This document shows, piece after piece, positions 19,102 through 28,602 of a DNA stretch of 64,000 nucleotides. Below the pieces are notes generated by a model, which was given only the letters and a program-made list of their open reading frames with translations, had not been told where the DNA came from and did no database searches. How positions within the stretch are numbered: position 1 is the first letter of the stretch; every line of letters starts with the position of its first letter. Position numbers and translations under genes: made by a program. Location of the stretch: positions 100,978-164,977 of the forward strand of contig NZ_JABSNM010000006.1 in assembly GCF_013294065.1 (NCBI RefSeq), given 5' to 3'. Source of the DNA: Sphaerotilus uruguayifluvii (lineage in GTDB: Bacteria > Pseudomonadota > Gammaproteobacteria > Burkholderiales > Burkholderiaceae_C).

Positions 19102-19133
19102 AGCGCGGTGCCCGTGCGCGCCCGGCCGGGCGC

Positions 19134-20003
19134 TCAGCGTGCCAGCAGCCGGCTCATCGGCTCGATGTGGATGCAGCGCCGCTCGAGCAGCTCGCCCAGC
19201 GCCTCCGAGCGCCACAGCGCCAGCTCGGTGGCCCGCGCCGCCGCGATCGGGTCGGGCGCGCTGGCGCCGCGGGGCGCGGCCCCCGGATGGCACATCAGCA
19301 GGTCGCCGTCGCGCGCCAGCGTGAACCAGGTCTCCAGCAGGCTGCCCAGCGTGCGGCCGTCGGCCTGGAAGTCGTGCACGCCCAGCAGCCGGCCGGACAC
19401 CGGCCAGCCGCCCTGGCCGGCCTGGCGGCGCAGCGCGTCGGCGCCGAGCGTCGAGATGACCGCGGCCTTGAACCGGAAGGGCAGCGCCCGGCCGCCCGGG
19501 CTGGCGCTGGCGCGCAGCCAGGGCCGCGCGCCGGCCGGCGCGCGGCCCCAGCGGCGCTGCATCTCGGCCAGCAGCAGCTCGCGCACCTGCGGCAGCTGGT
19601 GCACATGCTGGTGGCCGTCGATGTGGTCGGGCGCGGCGCCCCAGCCGTCCTCGAAGCGGTCGATCTGGCGCGCGATCGTGTCGGCCAGCGCTTTCCGGTC
19701 CAGCCGCCCGAGCAGCGCCTGCGCGATCAGCCGGCCCAGCGGCCGGCCGGGCTCGCCGCCGAGCGGTTCGGTCAGGTTCAGATGCAGGCCGACGTCGAGC
19801 GCGCCGCCCCGCGCCTGGCGCACCGCGCGCAGCGCGTCGGCCGAGGCCGGCCAGGTCGGCCCCTCGCTCATCACGCTGACCGCGCTGAGGCGGCCGATCG
19901 CGGCCAGCTCGAGCGTGGCCGCGTCGATGCCATCATGCAGTCCGTGGTCGTCGAGACAGACGGCGATGCGCCGGCCGGTGCCGGTGCCCTGAAAGGTGTT
20001 CAT
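19134..20003 (-). CDS. YdjC/ChbG-family deacetylase (NaxD/LgmC-like)
   Basis: A 289-residue carbohydrate deacetylase. The metal and catalytic residues are visible: CLDDHGLHDGID at the N-terminus (Asp-Asp-His), VGLHLNLTEPLGG, DHIDGHQHVHQLPQV (His-rich metal motif) and a C-terminal LLMCHPGAAPRG. In Francisella, NaxD of this family removes the N-acetyl group from undecaprenyl-phosphate-GalNAc before transfer to lipid A. Its place between GT39 and GT2 genes argues for that role over chitooligosaccharide use. The ATG at 20003 overlaps the ATG of the divergent gtrA gene. It converges with the GT39 gene. Confidence 0.85.
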   Translation of the reverse strand: MNTFQGTGTGRRIAVCLDDHGLHDGIDAATLELAAIGRLSAVSVMSEGPTWPASADALRAVRQARGGALDVGLHLNLTEPLGGEPGRPLGRLIAQALLGRLDRKALADTIARQIDRFEDGWGAAPDHIDGHQHVHQLPQVRELLLAEMQRRWGRAPAGARPWLRASASPGGRALPFRFKAAVISTLGADALRRQAGQGGWPVSGRLLGVHDFQADGRTLGSLLETWFTLARDGDLLMCHPGAAPRGASAPDPIAAARATELALWRSEALGELLERRCIHIEPMSRLLAR

Positions 20004-20403
20004 GTCGGTTCGAGAGAGAGAGGGCGGGCGCGTGGCCCGCTTCGTCGTCGTGGGCTGCACGGCCGCGGCGGTGCACTGGTCGGTGGTGCGGCTGGCGGTC
20101 GGCGCCACGGGCATGGCGCCGCTGCTGGCCAATCTGCTGGGCTGGATGGTGGCCTTCGGCGTGTCCTTCGCCGGGCATCACCGCTGGACCTTCCGCGATG
20201 TGCCCGGGCGCTCGGCCGGGCACAGCCTGCCGCGCTTCCTGCTGGTCTCGCTGGCCGGCTTCGCGGTCAACGAGGCGGCCTATGCGCTGGCGCTGGCCTG
20301 GGGGGGCTGGCGCTATGACCTGACGCTGGCGGGCGTGCTGGTGCTGGTGGCGGTCGGCACCTTCGTCGCCGGCCGGCTCTGGGCCTTCCGGGCGCCGGGC
20401 TGA
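20002..20403 (+). CDS. GtrA-family small membrane protein (putative sugar-lipid flippase)
   Basis: A 133-residue protein with four hydrophobic helices and the GtrA signatures RFVVVGCTAAAVHW near the start, SFAGHHRWTFRD in the middle and FVAGRLWAFR at the end (the FxxxRxWxF pattern). GtrA proteins help move undecaprenyl-phosphate-linked sugars across the inner membrane, and the LgmD position in Bordetella is analogous. I used ATG 20002. GTG 19996 and GTG 20032 (with GAGAGGGCGG upstream) are alternatives. It stops 6 bases from the convergent GT2 gene. Confidence 0.8.
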   Translation: MSVREREGGRVARFVVVGCTAAAVHWSVVRLAVGATGMAPLLANLLGWMVAFGVSFAGHHRWTFRDVPGRSAGHSLPRFLLVSLAGFAVNEAAYALALAWGGWRYDLTLAGVLVLVAVGTFVAGRLWAFRAPG

Positions 20404-20408
20404 GCATT

Positions 20409-21548
20409 TCAGGGCGTTCCCGAGCGCTCGCCGGTCCGTCCGGATCCGATGCCCTGGCCGAGCTCGCGCGCGACGATGTAGAGCGGCCGGCCCTTGACCT
20501 CCTCGAACACCCGCGCGACGTACTCGCCCAGCACGCCCAGGCTCAGCAGCTGCACGCCCGACAGCAGCATCATGCCGACGACGATGGTCGTCCAGCCCGA
20601 GATGCGGCTGCCCCACAGCAGGTAGCTGGCCGTCACCCACAGGCCGTAGCCCAGCGCCATCAGCGCCAGCGTCACGCCCAGCACGCTGGCCGCACGCAGC
20701 GGCCAGGTGGTGAAGGCGGTCATGCCGCTCAGCGACAGGCTGGCGAGCTGGCGCAGCCGGTAGTGGCTGCGGCCGCTGGCGCGCGCCGACGGCGTGTAGG
20801 GAATCTCGACGCTGCGGAAGCCCACCCAGGCGTACAGGCCCTTCATGAAGCGGCCGTGCTCGGGCAGCTGGCTCAGCGCGTCGACGACCTGGCGGTCGAG
20901 CAGGCGGAAGTCGCCCGCGTCGGCGGGAATGCGCACCCGCGGATGGGTCGCGTTCAGCAGCCGGTAGAACAGCCGCGTGAAGACGCGCTTGAACATCGGC
21001 TCGGTGTGGCGGTCGACGCGGCGGGTGTAGACGACGTCGGCGCTGGCGCGCCAGTGCGCCAGCATCGTCGGCACCAGCTCGGGCTCGTGCTGCAGGTCGG
21101 CGTCCATCAGCACGACGACCTCGCCGCGCGCGGCCTTCAGGCCCGCGGTCAGCGCAGCCTCCTTGCCGAAGTTGCGCGACAGCAGCACGCTGCGCAGCCG
21201 CGGCTCGCGCGCGGACCACAGCGTCAGCTGCAGCGCGGTGTCGTCGCGGCTGCCGTCGTCGACGAGCACCATCTCCCAGGCGGGCGCCCCCTCGAGCGTG
21301 TCGAGCATGCGGGTGGCGCGCTCGATCAGCGGCCGCAGATTGGCCGATTCGTTGTAGCAGGGAATGACCAGCGAGATCGAGCCGGCCTGGCGGACCGGCC
21401 CGGCCAGAGGCATCGCGGGGGCCGCAGACGAGGCCGAGGCTGGAGAGGGGGCCGGAGAGGGGGCCGCCGGCCGGATGCCGGGGAGGAATTCGGGGTTCGG
21501 AGCGTTCACAGGACAGGTGCGGTCCGGGACCGCCATAGGGACTGTCAC
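20409..21548 (-). CDS. GT2 undecaprenyl-phosphate glycosyltransferase (GtrB/ArnC/FlmF2-like)
   Basis: An enzyme of about 379 residues. A long Pro/Ala/Ser-rich N-terminal extension (about 50 residues) precedes a GT2 domain with SLVIPCYNES, VLVDDGSRDDT, RNFGKEAAL and the metal motif MDADLQHEPE. Two membrane helices lie near residues 285-345, followed by YVARVFEEVKGRPLYIV, typical of GtrB/ArnC/DPM1-type proteins that charge undecaprenyl phosphate from a nucleotide sugar. It probably supplies the lipid-linked sugar that the YdjC enzyme deacetylates and GT39 transfers. The start is GTG 21548, or ATG 21536 within the same extension. Confidence 0.85.
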   Translation of the reverse strand: MTVPMAVPDRTCPVNAPNPEFLPGIRPAAPSPAPSPASASSAAPAMPLAGPVRQAGSISLVIPCYNESANLRPLIERATRMLDTLEGAPAWEMVLVDDGSRDDTALQLTLWSAREPRLRSVLLSRNFGKEAALTAGLKAARGEVVVLMDADLQHEPELVPTMLAHWRASADVVYTRRVDRHTEPMFKRVFTRLFYRLLNATHPRVRIPADAGDFRLLDRQVVDALSQLPEHGRFMKGLYAWVGFRSVEIPYTPSARASGRSHYRLRQLASLSLSGMTAFTTWPLRAASVLGVTLALMALGYGLWVTASYLLWGSRISGWTTIVVGMMLLSGVQLLSLGVLGEYVARVFEEVKGRPLYIVARELGQGIGSGRTGERSGTP

Positions 21549-21627
21549 CAGTTTGCTTCACGTTTCCTGACAGACGACTCCGTAGTTCCCCCGTGGTGCA
21601 GCCGGTACAGTGGGGTTTCGGTCGGGA

Positions 21628-22470
21628 TCAGCCGCCCTTCAGCGCCGCCTGCTGTTCCTGCTGCAGCCGGCGTTCGCGCAGCGCGATCAGGTAGCTCGAC
21701 GCGACGACGAAGACCGCCACCACCACGATGACGACGGTGGCCAGCGCGTTGACCGTCGGGTCCAGCCCCAGGCGGGCGCGGCTGAAGATCACCAGCGGCA
21801 GCGTCGTCGAGCCCGGGCCCGACAGGAAGGCCGACATCACCACGTCGTCGAGCGACAGCGTGAAGGTCAGCAGCCAGGCCGCCAGCATCGACTGCGCGAT
21901 CATCGGCAGCGTCACCAGGAAGAAGACCTGCAGCGGGCGCGCGCCCAGGTCCTGCGCGGCCTCCTCGAACTGCGGGTTCAGGTCGCGCAGCCGCGCGGCG
22001 ATGACGACGGTCGCGTAGGCCATGCCGACGAGCAGGTGGCCGATCCAGATCGTCACCAGGCCGCGCTCGGGCACGCCGAACAGGCGCTGCATCGACACCA
22101 GCATCAGCAGCAGCGACAGGCCGACGATCACCTCGGGCATCACCAGCGGCGCGTTGATCATGCCGGAGAACAGCGTGCGGCCGACGAAGCGCGGGTGGCG
22201 CTCGAGCGTCAGCGCCGCCAGCGTGCCCAGCACCACCGCGCCGGTGGCGGTGGCCGCGGCGATGCGCAGCGACAGGAACAGGCCGCTGCGGATCTCCTCG
22301 TCGCCGACGAGCTTCTCGTACCAGCGCAGCGAGAAGCCGGCCCAGACATTGGGCACCGGCGAGTCGGTGAAGCTGTAGACCACCAGCGCGATGATCGGCA
22401 GGTACAGGAACAGGAATCCGGCGGCCAGCCAGATCCGGCTGGTCCAGCGTCCGGCAGCGGTGGTGATCAC
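21628..22470 (-). CDS. potI: Putrescine ABC transporter permease
   Basis: A 280-residue inner-membrane permease with six helices and the EAA loop (EEAAQDLGARPLQVFFLVTLPMI). SFTDSPVPNVWAGFSLRWYEKL is the usual PotI/PotC N-terminal loop. The GTG start at 22470 overlaps the TGA of potH (GTGA), which indicates translational coupling. It is last in potF-potG-potH-potI order. Confidence 0.93.
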   Translation of the reverse strand: MITTAAGRWTSRIWLAAGFLFLYLPIIALVVYSFTDSPVPNVWAGFSLRWYEKLVGDEEIRSGLFLSLRIAAATATGAVVLGTLAALTLERHPRFVGRTLFSGMINAPLVMPEVIVGLSLLLMLVSMQRLFGVPERGLVTIWIGHLLVGMAYATVVIAARLRDLNPQFEEAAQDLGARPLQVFFLVTLPMIAQSMLAAWLLTFTLSLDDVVMSAFLSGPGSTTLPLVIFSRARLGLDPTVNALATVVIVVVAVFVVASSYLIALRERRLQQEQQAALKGG

Positions 22471-23408
22471 TTGCGGGCCTCCTGGCTCTGGTTCCGGTTG
22501 AAGATCGCCAGCGGCACGATGATCAGCAGCACCATGGTGACGGCCACGCTCGAGGCCATCGGCCAGTCGTTGTTGGAGAAGAACTCGTCCCAGAGCACCC
22601 GGCCGATCATCAGCGTCTCCGGGCCGCCGAGCAGCTCGGGGATCACGTACTCGCCCACGCACGGGATGAACACCAGCATCGCGCCGGCGATGATGCCGCC
22701 CTTGGAGAGCGGCACGGTGATGCGCCAGAAGGCCTGCCAGGGCGTCGCGCCCAGGTCCTGCGCCGCCTCGAGCAGGCGCAGGTCCAGCTTGGACAGCGTG
22801 CCGTACAGCGGCAGGATCATGAAGGGCAGGTAGGTGTAGACCATGCCCAGCAGCAGCGAGAAGGGCGTGTACATGAACTGGCCCTCGGCCGAGATCAGCC
22901 CGAGCGGCAGCAGCAGCGCATCGGCGTGGACCGCCTTCAGCAGGGTGCCGATCCAGCCGGTGTCGGCGTCGAGCAGGCCCTTCCAGGCATAGACGCGCAG
23001 CAGGAAGCTGGTCCAGAACGGCAGCATCACGCCCATCAGCAGCAGCGGCTGCACGGTGGAGGGCGCGCGCGCCATGAAGTAGGCGAACGGGTAGCCGATC
23101 GCCAGGCAGATCGCGGTCGTCGCGCCGGCGTACAGCAGCGACTGCAGGTAGGTGCTCCAGTACAGGTCATCCGACAGGATGCTCAGGTAGTTCTGGAGCT
23201 TGAGCTTCATGTAGAGCTCGTCGTTGGCGAAGGTGAACAGGTCGCTCACCATCGCGCCGTCCATCTCCGCGAAGCTGATGCGCAGCACGATCAGGAACGG
23301 GAGCAGGAAGAACACCAGCAGCCAGACGAAGGGCGTGCCGATGACGAGCGTGCGCCCGCGCAGCAGCGCGCGCACCCGCTCGGACAGGGTGGGGGGGCGG
23401 TGGGCCAT
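22467..23408 (-). CDS. potH: Putrescine ABC transporter permease
   Basis: A 313-residue permease with six helices. The PotH/PotB landmarks are LRISFAEMDGA near the start, PFWTSFLLRVYAWKGLL, and the EAA loop LEAAQDLGATPWQAFWRITVPLSKGG. CVGEYVIPELLGGPETLMIGRVLWDEFFSNNDWP is the conserved PotH C-terminal stretch (named here by its first and last residues). ATG 23408 lies 13 bases after potG, and its stop overlaps potI. Confidence 0.94.
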   Translation of the reverse strand: MAHRPPTLSERVRALLRGRTLVIGTPFVWLLVFFLLPFLIVLRISFAEMDGAMVSDLFTFANDELYMKLKLQNYLSILSDDLYWSTYLQSLLYAGATTAICLAIGYPFAYFMARAPSTVQPLLLMGVMLPFWTSFLLRVYAWKGLLDADTGWIGTLLKAVHADALLLPLGLISAEGQFMYTPFSLLLGMVYTYLPFMILPLYGTLSKLDLRLLEAAQDLGATPWQAFWRITVPLSKGGIIAGAMLVFIPCVGEYVIPELLGGPETLMIGRVLWDEFFSNNDWPMASSVAVTMVLLIIVPLAIFNRNQSQEARK

Positions 23409-23421
23409 CGTCAGGCGCTCC

Positions 23422-24522
23422 TCACTGCGTCAGCACGACCTGCGCGCTGGGCTGCCAGTGCGCCCAGACCCGGTCGCCCCAGGTGGGGGCCTTGCTGCGG
23501 TCGCGGCTGTCGTTCTCGACCGTCACCTTCAGCCGCGCGCCGCTGGCCAGCTCCAGGTGGTAGAGCGTGGTGTCGCCGAAGTAGGACATCTCCTTGACCG
23601 TGCCGGGCACCTGGTTGAAGCGGCCCTCGGGCTTGTCGAGGCTCAGCGAGATCTTCTCCGGGCGCACCGCCACCGTGACTTCCTGGCCGAGGTAGCCGGT
23701 CACGCCGTGGCCGATGTGGTGCATGAAGTCCGGGCACTCGATCTGCACATGGTCGGCCTCGTCGACGACGATGCGGCCGTCGGTCAGGTTGACGTTGCCG
23801 ATGAAGTCGGCGACGAAGCGCGTCGTCGGCGTCTCGTAGATGTCGGCCGGGCTGCCGACCTGCAGGAAGCGGCCCTCGCTCATCACCGCGATGCGCGAGG
23901 CCATCGTCATGGCCTCCTCCTGGTCGTGCGTCACCATCACGCAGGTCACGCCCACCTGCTCGATGATGTTGACCAGCTCGATCTGCGTGGCCTCGCGCAG
24001 CTTCTTGTCGAGCGCGCCCAGCGGCTCGTCGAGCAGCAGCAGCTGCGGGCGCTTGGCCAGGCTGCGCGCCAGCGCCACGCGCTGCTGCTGGCCGCCGGAG
24101 AGCTGGTGCGGCTTGCGCTGCGCCAGCTTGGCCAGCTGCACCAGGCGCAGCATCTCCTCGACCCGCTGCGCGACCTCGGCCTTGGGCAGGCCGTCGCGCC
24201 GCAGGCCGAAGGCGATGTTGTCCCACACCGTCATGTGGGGAAACAGCGCATAGGACTGGAACATCATGTTGACCGGACGCTCGTAGGGCGGCTTGCCCGC
24301 GAGGTCCTGGCCGTTGAGGATGATGCGCCCCGAGGTCGGCGTCTCGAAGCCGGCGAGCATGCGCAGCAGGGTCGACTTGCCGCAGCCCGACGAGCCGAGC
24401 AGCGCGAAGATCTCTCCCTTGGCGATGTCCAGGCTGACCTGGTCGACCGCGCGGAAGTCGCCGAACTCCTTCACCACGGAGTCGATCCGCAGGAAGGCGC
24501 CGTCCGCCTGGGGCTTGGCCAT
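23422..24522 (-). CDS. potG: Putrescine transporter ATP-binding protein
   Basis: A 366-residue ATPase that powers PotFGHI. Walker A is GSSGCGKST (residues 43-51), the signature is [15 protein letters not shown], and Walker B is [14 protein letters not shown]-terminal TOBE-like regulatory domain (about 290-360) is present. ATG 24522 follows AGAGGAAA. Spacing of 61 bases to potF and 13 to potH fits one operon. Confidence 0.94.
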   Translation of the reverse strand: MAKPQADGAFLRIDSVVKEFGDFRAVDQVSLDIAKGEIFALLGSSGCGKSTLLRMLAGFETPTSGRIILNGQDLAGKPPYERPVNMMFQSYALFPHMTVWDNIAFGLRRDGLPKAEVAQRVEEMLRLVQLAKLAQRKPHQLSGGQQQRVALARSLAKRPQLLLLDEPLGALDKKLREATQIELVNIIEQVGVTCVMVTHDQEEAMTMASRIAVMSEGRFLQVGSPADIYETPTTRFVADFIGNVNLTDGRIVVDEADHVQIECPDFMHHIGHGVTGYLGQEVTVAVRPEKISLSLDKPEGRFNQVPGTVKEMSYFGDTTLYHLELASGARLKVTVENDSRDRSKAPTWGDRVWAHWQPSAQVVLTQ

Positions 24523-24583
24523 GAGTCTGTTTCCTCTTTCTGGAGCAGTCGGTGCGGGTCGGGCCGGGGCGTCAGCGACCCGC

Positions 24584-25711
24584 TCAGCGACCCGCCTTGA
24601 AGTTGGTGAAGGTGCGGGTGATCAGCTTGCGGGTGGCCTGGTCAGGCACGCCCGGCGGGATCATCTTGCCCAGCGCCGCCTCGTCCGGGAAGACCGACGG
24701 ATCCTTGGCGATCTCGGGCTTGACGAACTTCAGCGAGGCCTTGTTCGGGTTGGCGTAGAAGACCGTGTTGGTCAGCGACGCGTGCACCTCGGGCTTGAGG
24801 ATGTAGTTGATCCACTTGTGGGCGTTCTCGGGGTGCTTGGCGTCCGCCGGGATGGCCATGGTGTCGAAGAACAGCAGACCGCCGTTCTTCGGCAGCAGCA
24901 CCTGCAGGTTCTGCGGCTTCTTGGCCTTGGCCGACTTGTCCTTGGCGATCATGATGTCGCCCGACCAGCCCACCACCGCGCAGAGCTGGCCCTTGGCCAT
25001 CTGGTCGATGTAGTCCGAGCCCGAGCCCACGAAGCGCGTCACCGACGGACGGATCTTCTTCAGCATCTCGGCCACGGCCTTGTAGTCGTCGGCGTTCTTG
25101 CTGTGCGGCTCCTTGCCGATGTAGTTCAGCGCCAGCGGCAGGATCTCCGAGGGCGTGTCGAGGAAGGCGACGCCGCAGCCCTTGAGCTTGCTGACGTAGT
25201 CCGGGTTGAACACCAGGTCCCAGACGTTGTCGGGCATCGGCTTGTCGCCCAGCGCGGCCTTGACCTTGTCGGTGTTGATGCCCACCGTGGTGTAGCCCCA
25301 CAGCCAGTCGACGATGTGGTCGTTGCCCGGGTCCATCTTGGCGAGCTGCGCCTGGATGGCCGGGTCGAGGTTGGCCAGGTTCGGGATCTTGCTCTTGTCG
25401 AGCTTCAGCAGCAGGCCGGCCTCGATCTGCTGCTTGGCCCAGTTCGAGCCGGGCACGACGATGTCGTAGCCGGTCTTGCCGGCGATCAGCTTGGCGTGCA
25501 GCGCCTCGTTCGAGTCGAAGTTGTCGTAGCGGACCTTGATGCCCGTTTCCTTCTCGAAGTTCTTGATCGTGTCCGGGGCGATGTAGTCGGCCCAGTTGTA
25601 GATGTTCAGGACCTTCTCCTCCTCGGCCCGGACACCGGCCGAGCACAGCACCGCCACCGCGGCGACCACGAGGTTGAGGGCCCGGGCGGGCCGCGACTTG
25701 AACAGCTTCAT
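24584..25711 (-). CDS. potF: Periplasmic putrescine-binding protein
   Basis: A 375-residue solute-binding protein. The signal peptide is about 29 residues (basic MKLFKSRPAR, hydrophobic core, cleavage after AGVRA). The mature start, EEEKVLNIYNWADYI, is the PotF/PotD hallmark. GSGSDYIDQMAKGQLCAVVGWSGD and KWINYILKPEVHASLTN are family segments, including ligand-site Trp and Asp residues. ATG 25711 has GGAGAG upstream. It is first of the pot genes. Its upstream neighbour puuC (141 bp away) points the same way, linking uptake with breakdown. Confidence 0.94.
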   Translation of the reverse strand: MKLFKSRPARALNLVVAAVAVLCSAGVRAEEEKVLNIYNWADYIAPDTIKNFEKETGIKVRYDNFDSNEALHAKLIAGKTGYDIVVPGSNWAKQQIEAGLLLKLDKSKIPNLANLDPAIQAQLAKMDPGNDHIVDWLWGYTTVGINTDKVKAALGDKPMPDNVWDLVFNPDYVSKLKGCGVAFLDTPSEILPLALNYIGKEPHSKNADDYKAVAEMLKKIRPSVTRFVGSGSDYIDQMAKGQLCAVVGWSGDIMIAKDKSAKAKKPQNLQVLLPKNGGLLFFDTMAIPADAKHPENAHKWINYILKPEVHASLTNTVFYANPNKASLKFVKPEIAKDPSVFPDEAALGKMIPPGVPDQATRKLITRTFTNFKAGR

Positions 25712-25852
25712 GAACTCTCCAGACAGGAAGTGGAAGGAAGGGGACGGGCCGGTCCCGGGGCCCCGGAACGCCGGCCGGGCGTGACGGACTGCATGCAGAC
25801 CCTGATCGCGGCGGGGATTATGGCGCGAGCGCATGGACTTTCGTCACGCGGC

Positions 25853-27346
<1,494 letters not shown>

Positions 27347-27496
27347 GGGGGCTCCGTGCGCTTTTGGGTTGGCGGGGTTATTTGTTGGGGTGCTGGCTGG
27401 GCTTTGAATATTTATTCGGCGCGGCGCGTGGTTCGTTTTTGGATTGACGCCATGGGAGTCGGAGATATATGTATGAAATTCAGATGACGTTAGGTT

Positions 27497-28363
27497 TTAT
27501 TGGCGATTAATGACTGCAGAAGATAGAACCAAGCCGCACTCAAACCATTTGCGGATGACGTGGTTGTAAAAGTCATCGTTCCTCGATGAGCCACAGATTG
27601 ATACCAATTCTTTGCCGGTGCTGGTTAGTAGGGTGTGTCCGATTTCAAGTTTATTGTTGGAATCGCTGTCAAACTCGATCAGAGTGGGGTGACCATAGTA
27701 GGAGACATGAGCATACTTCGCAAAGCCGGTTTTCACGTAGCCGCTCAAGGACTCGAGTGAGATTAGGCCGATAGCATCAAGGTGCTTCAATGTTTCAAAT
27801 GTAATGCCATGCTTTGTGTAGATTTCATCGGTAGATTCATAGATGAGCGGAATTGGTTCGCCCATCATCCACACAAACTGACAGAACGTAGTGAACAGGG
27901 CTGCGTCCTTCTTGTCGATGGTCGATATGAAATCAACAGTTCTTTTTGAGAATGTGCCGGGCTGTGTTGCTTCTCCGGACAGCAAACGCGCCCAAAGAGA
28001 TTGCATTTCCTTGTCTGAAACGGTGTCGCAATGTTTGAAGAAATGAGCAACCCAGTCTTCTTCGAGATTTTCTACTTTTGCATCTTCTGGAAGTGACGCA
28101 GCTGCTTGTGCCGTGATCTGCTCGATGTTCGCTTGCTTCCTGGCTTCCTGATGGACAAAACGATCGATTGCTCTTTGCTCGATCTCAGTCAATTCGATTT
28201 TTGCAATGACATTGATTTTTTTGGCCTCTGCTTCGGCGCGAGCCATTCGCTTGACATGATAGGGTTCATAGATCGCCCCAACGGCCGCGCTGACCTTTTC
28301 GATCAGTACAATTGCTGGCTTAGATAGATCGCCCAAGTTGATCAGAGAATTTCCTTCGGACAC
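27497..28363 (-). CDS. AT-rich DUF2806-like protein, probably horizontally acquired
   Basis: A 288-residue soluble protein. The N-terminal third is helical and charged (KRMARAEAEAKKINVIAKIELTEIEQ split around residue 40-65). Then comes NLEEDWVAHFFKHCDTVSD, EMQSLWARLLSGEATQPG and FSKRTVDFISTIDKKDA, which I recall as the DUF2806 core. The C-terminal half is mixed alpha/beta. Function is unknown. The start is GTG 28363 with AGGAG seven bases upstream. Codon use and base composition are far more AT-rich than any neighbour. The gene interrupts an otherwise continuous putrescine block, which indicates transfer. A phage-defence role is possible but unsupported here. Confidence 0.75.
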   Translation of the reverse strand: MSEGNSLINLGDLSKPAIVLIEKVSAAVGAIYEPYHVKRMARAEAEAKKINVIAKIELTEIEQRAIDRFVHQEARKQANIEQITAQAAASLPEDAKVENLEEDWVAHFFKHCDTVSDKEMQSLWARLLSGEATQPGTFSKRTVDFISTIDKKDAALFTTFCQFVWMMGEPIPLIYESTDEIYTKHGITFETLKHLDAIGLISLESLSGYVKTGFAKYAHVSYYGHPTLIEFDSDSNNKLEIGHTLLTSTGKELVSICGSSRNDDFYNHVIRKWFECGLVLSSAVINRQ

Positions 28364-28383
28364 GCGATGTCTCCTGAAACATA

Positions 28384-28396
28384 ACCTAATTTAGGT
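28384..28396. promoter_or_regulatory. Palindrome upstream of the DUF2806-like gene
   Basis: ACCTAA-T-TTAGGT is a perfect 13-bp dyad ending 21 bases before the GTG start. The position suits a repressor site or a promoter-overlapping operator. No regulator is known. Confidence 0.4.
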
Positions 28397-28528
28397 GTCA
28401 CGGCCATGCCGCCTAACGCGGCCATTTACATCTAACCTGGTGTCAATAAAATGCCCAAGTCCTTGTCGTCGTTGGCATTTGATCGCTGCATGCTGCATAA
28501 CTTCATCCTAAATTGACCACCAAAACCT

Positions 28529-28554
28529 GCACTGCAGGGGGCCGCCTGCAGTGC
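28529..28554 (-). terminator. Hairpin terminator downstream of spuC
   Basis: A perfect 10-bp stem (GCACTGCAGG / CCTGCAGTGC) with loop GGGCCG. On the minus strand it is followed by TTTTGG, 49 bases after the transaminase stop. On the plus strand a short T-run (GTGTTTTA) also follows, so it could act in both directions. Confidence 0.65.
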
Positions 28555-28602
28555 CTGTGTTTTATCCTCGCAGAATAAACGCCGGCCGGTCAGTTGCCAG
28601 CG

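Noticed and set aside
27480-28430. Integron attC-like cores around the AT-rich gene (ACCTAAC right after its stop; GTTAGGC and GTTAGAT upstream, minus strand)
   Set aside because: No complete attC pair is present: no GTTRRRY core follows the ACCTAAC within the next 150 bases, and no integrase gene is in the window.
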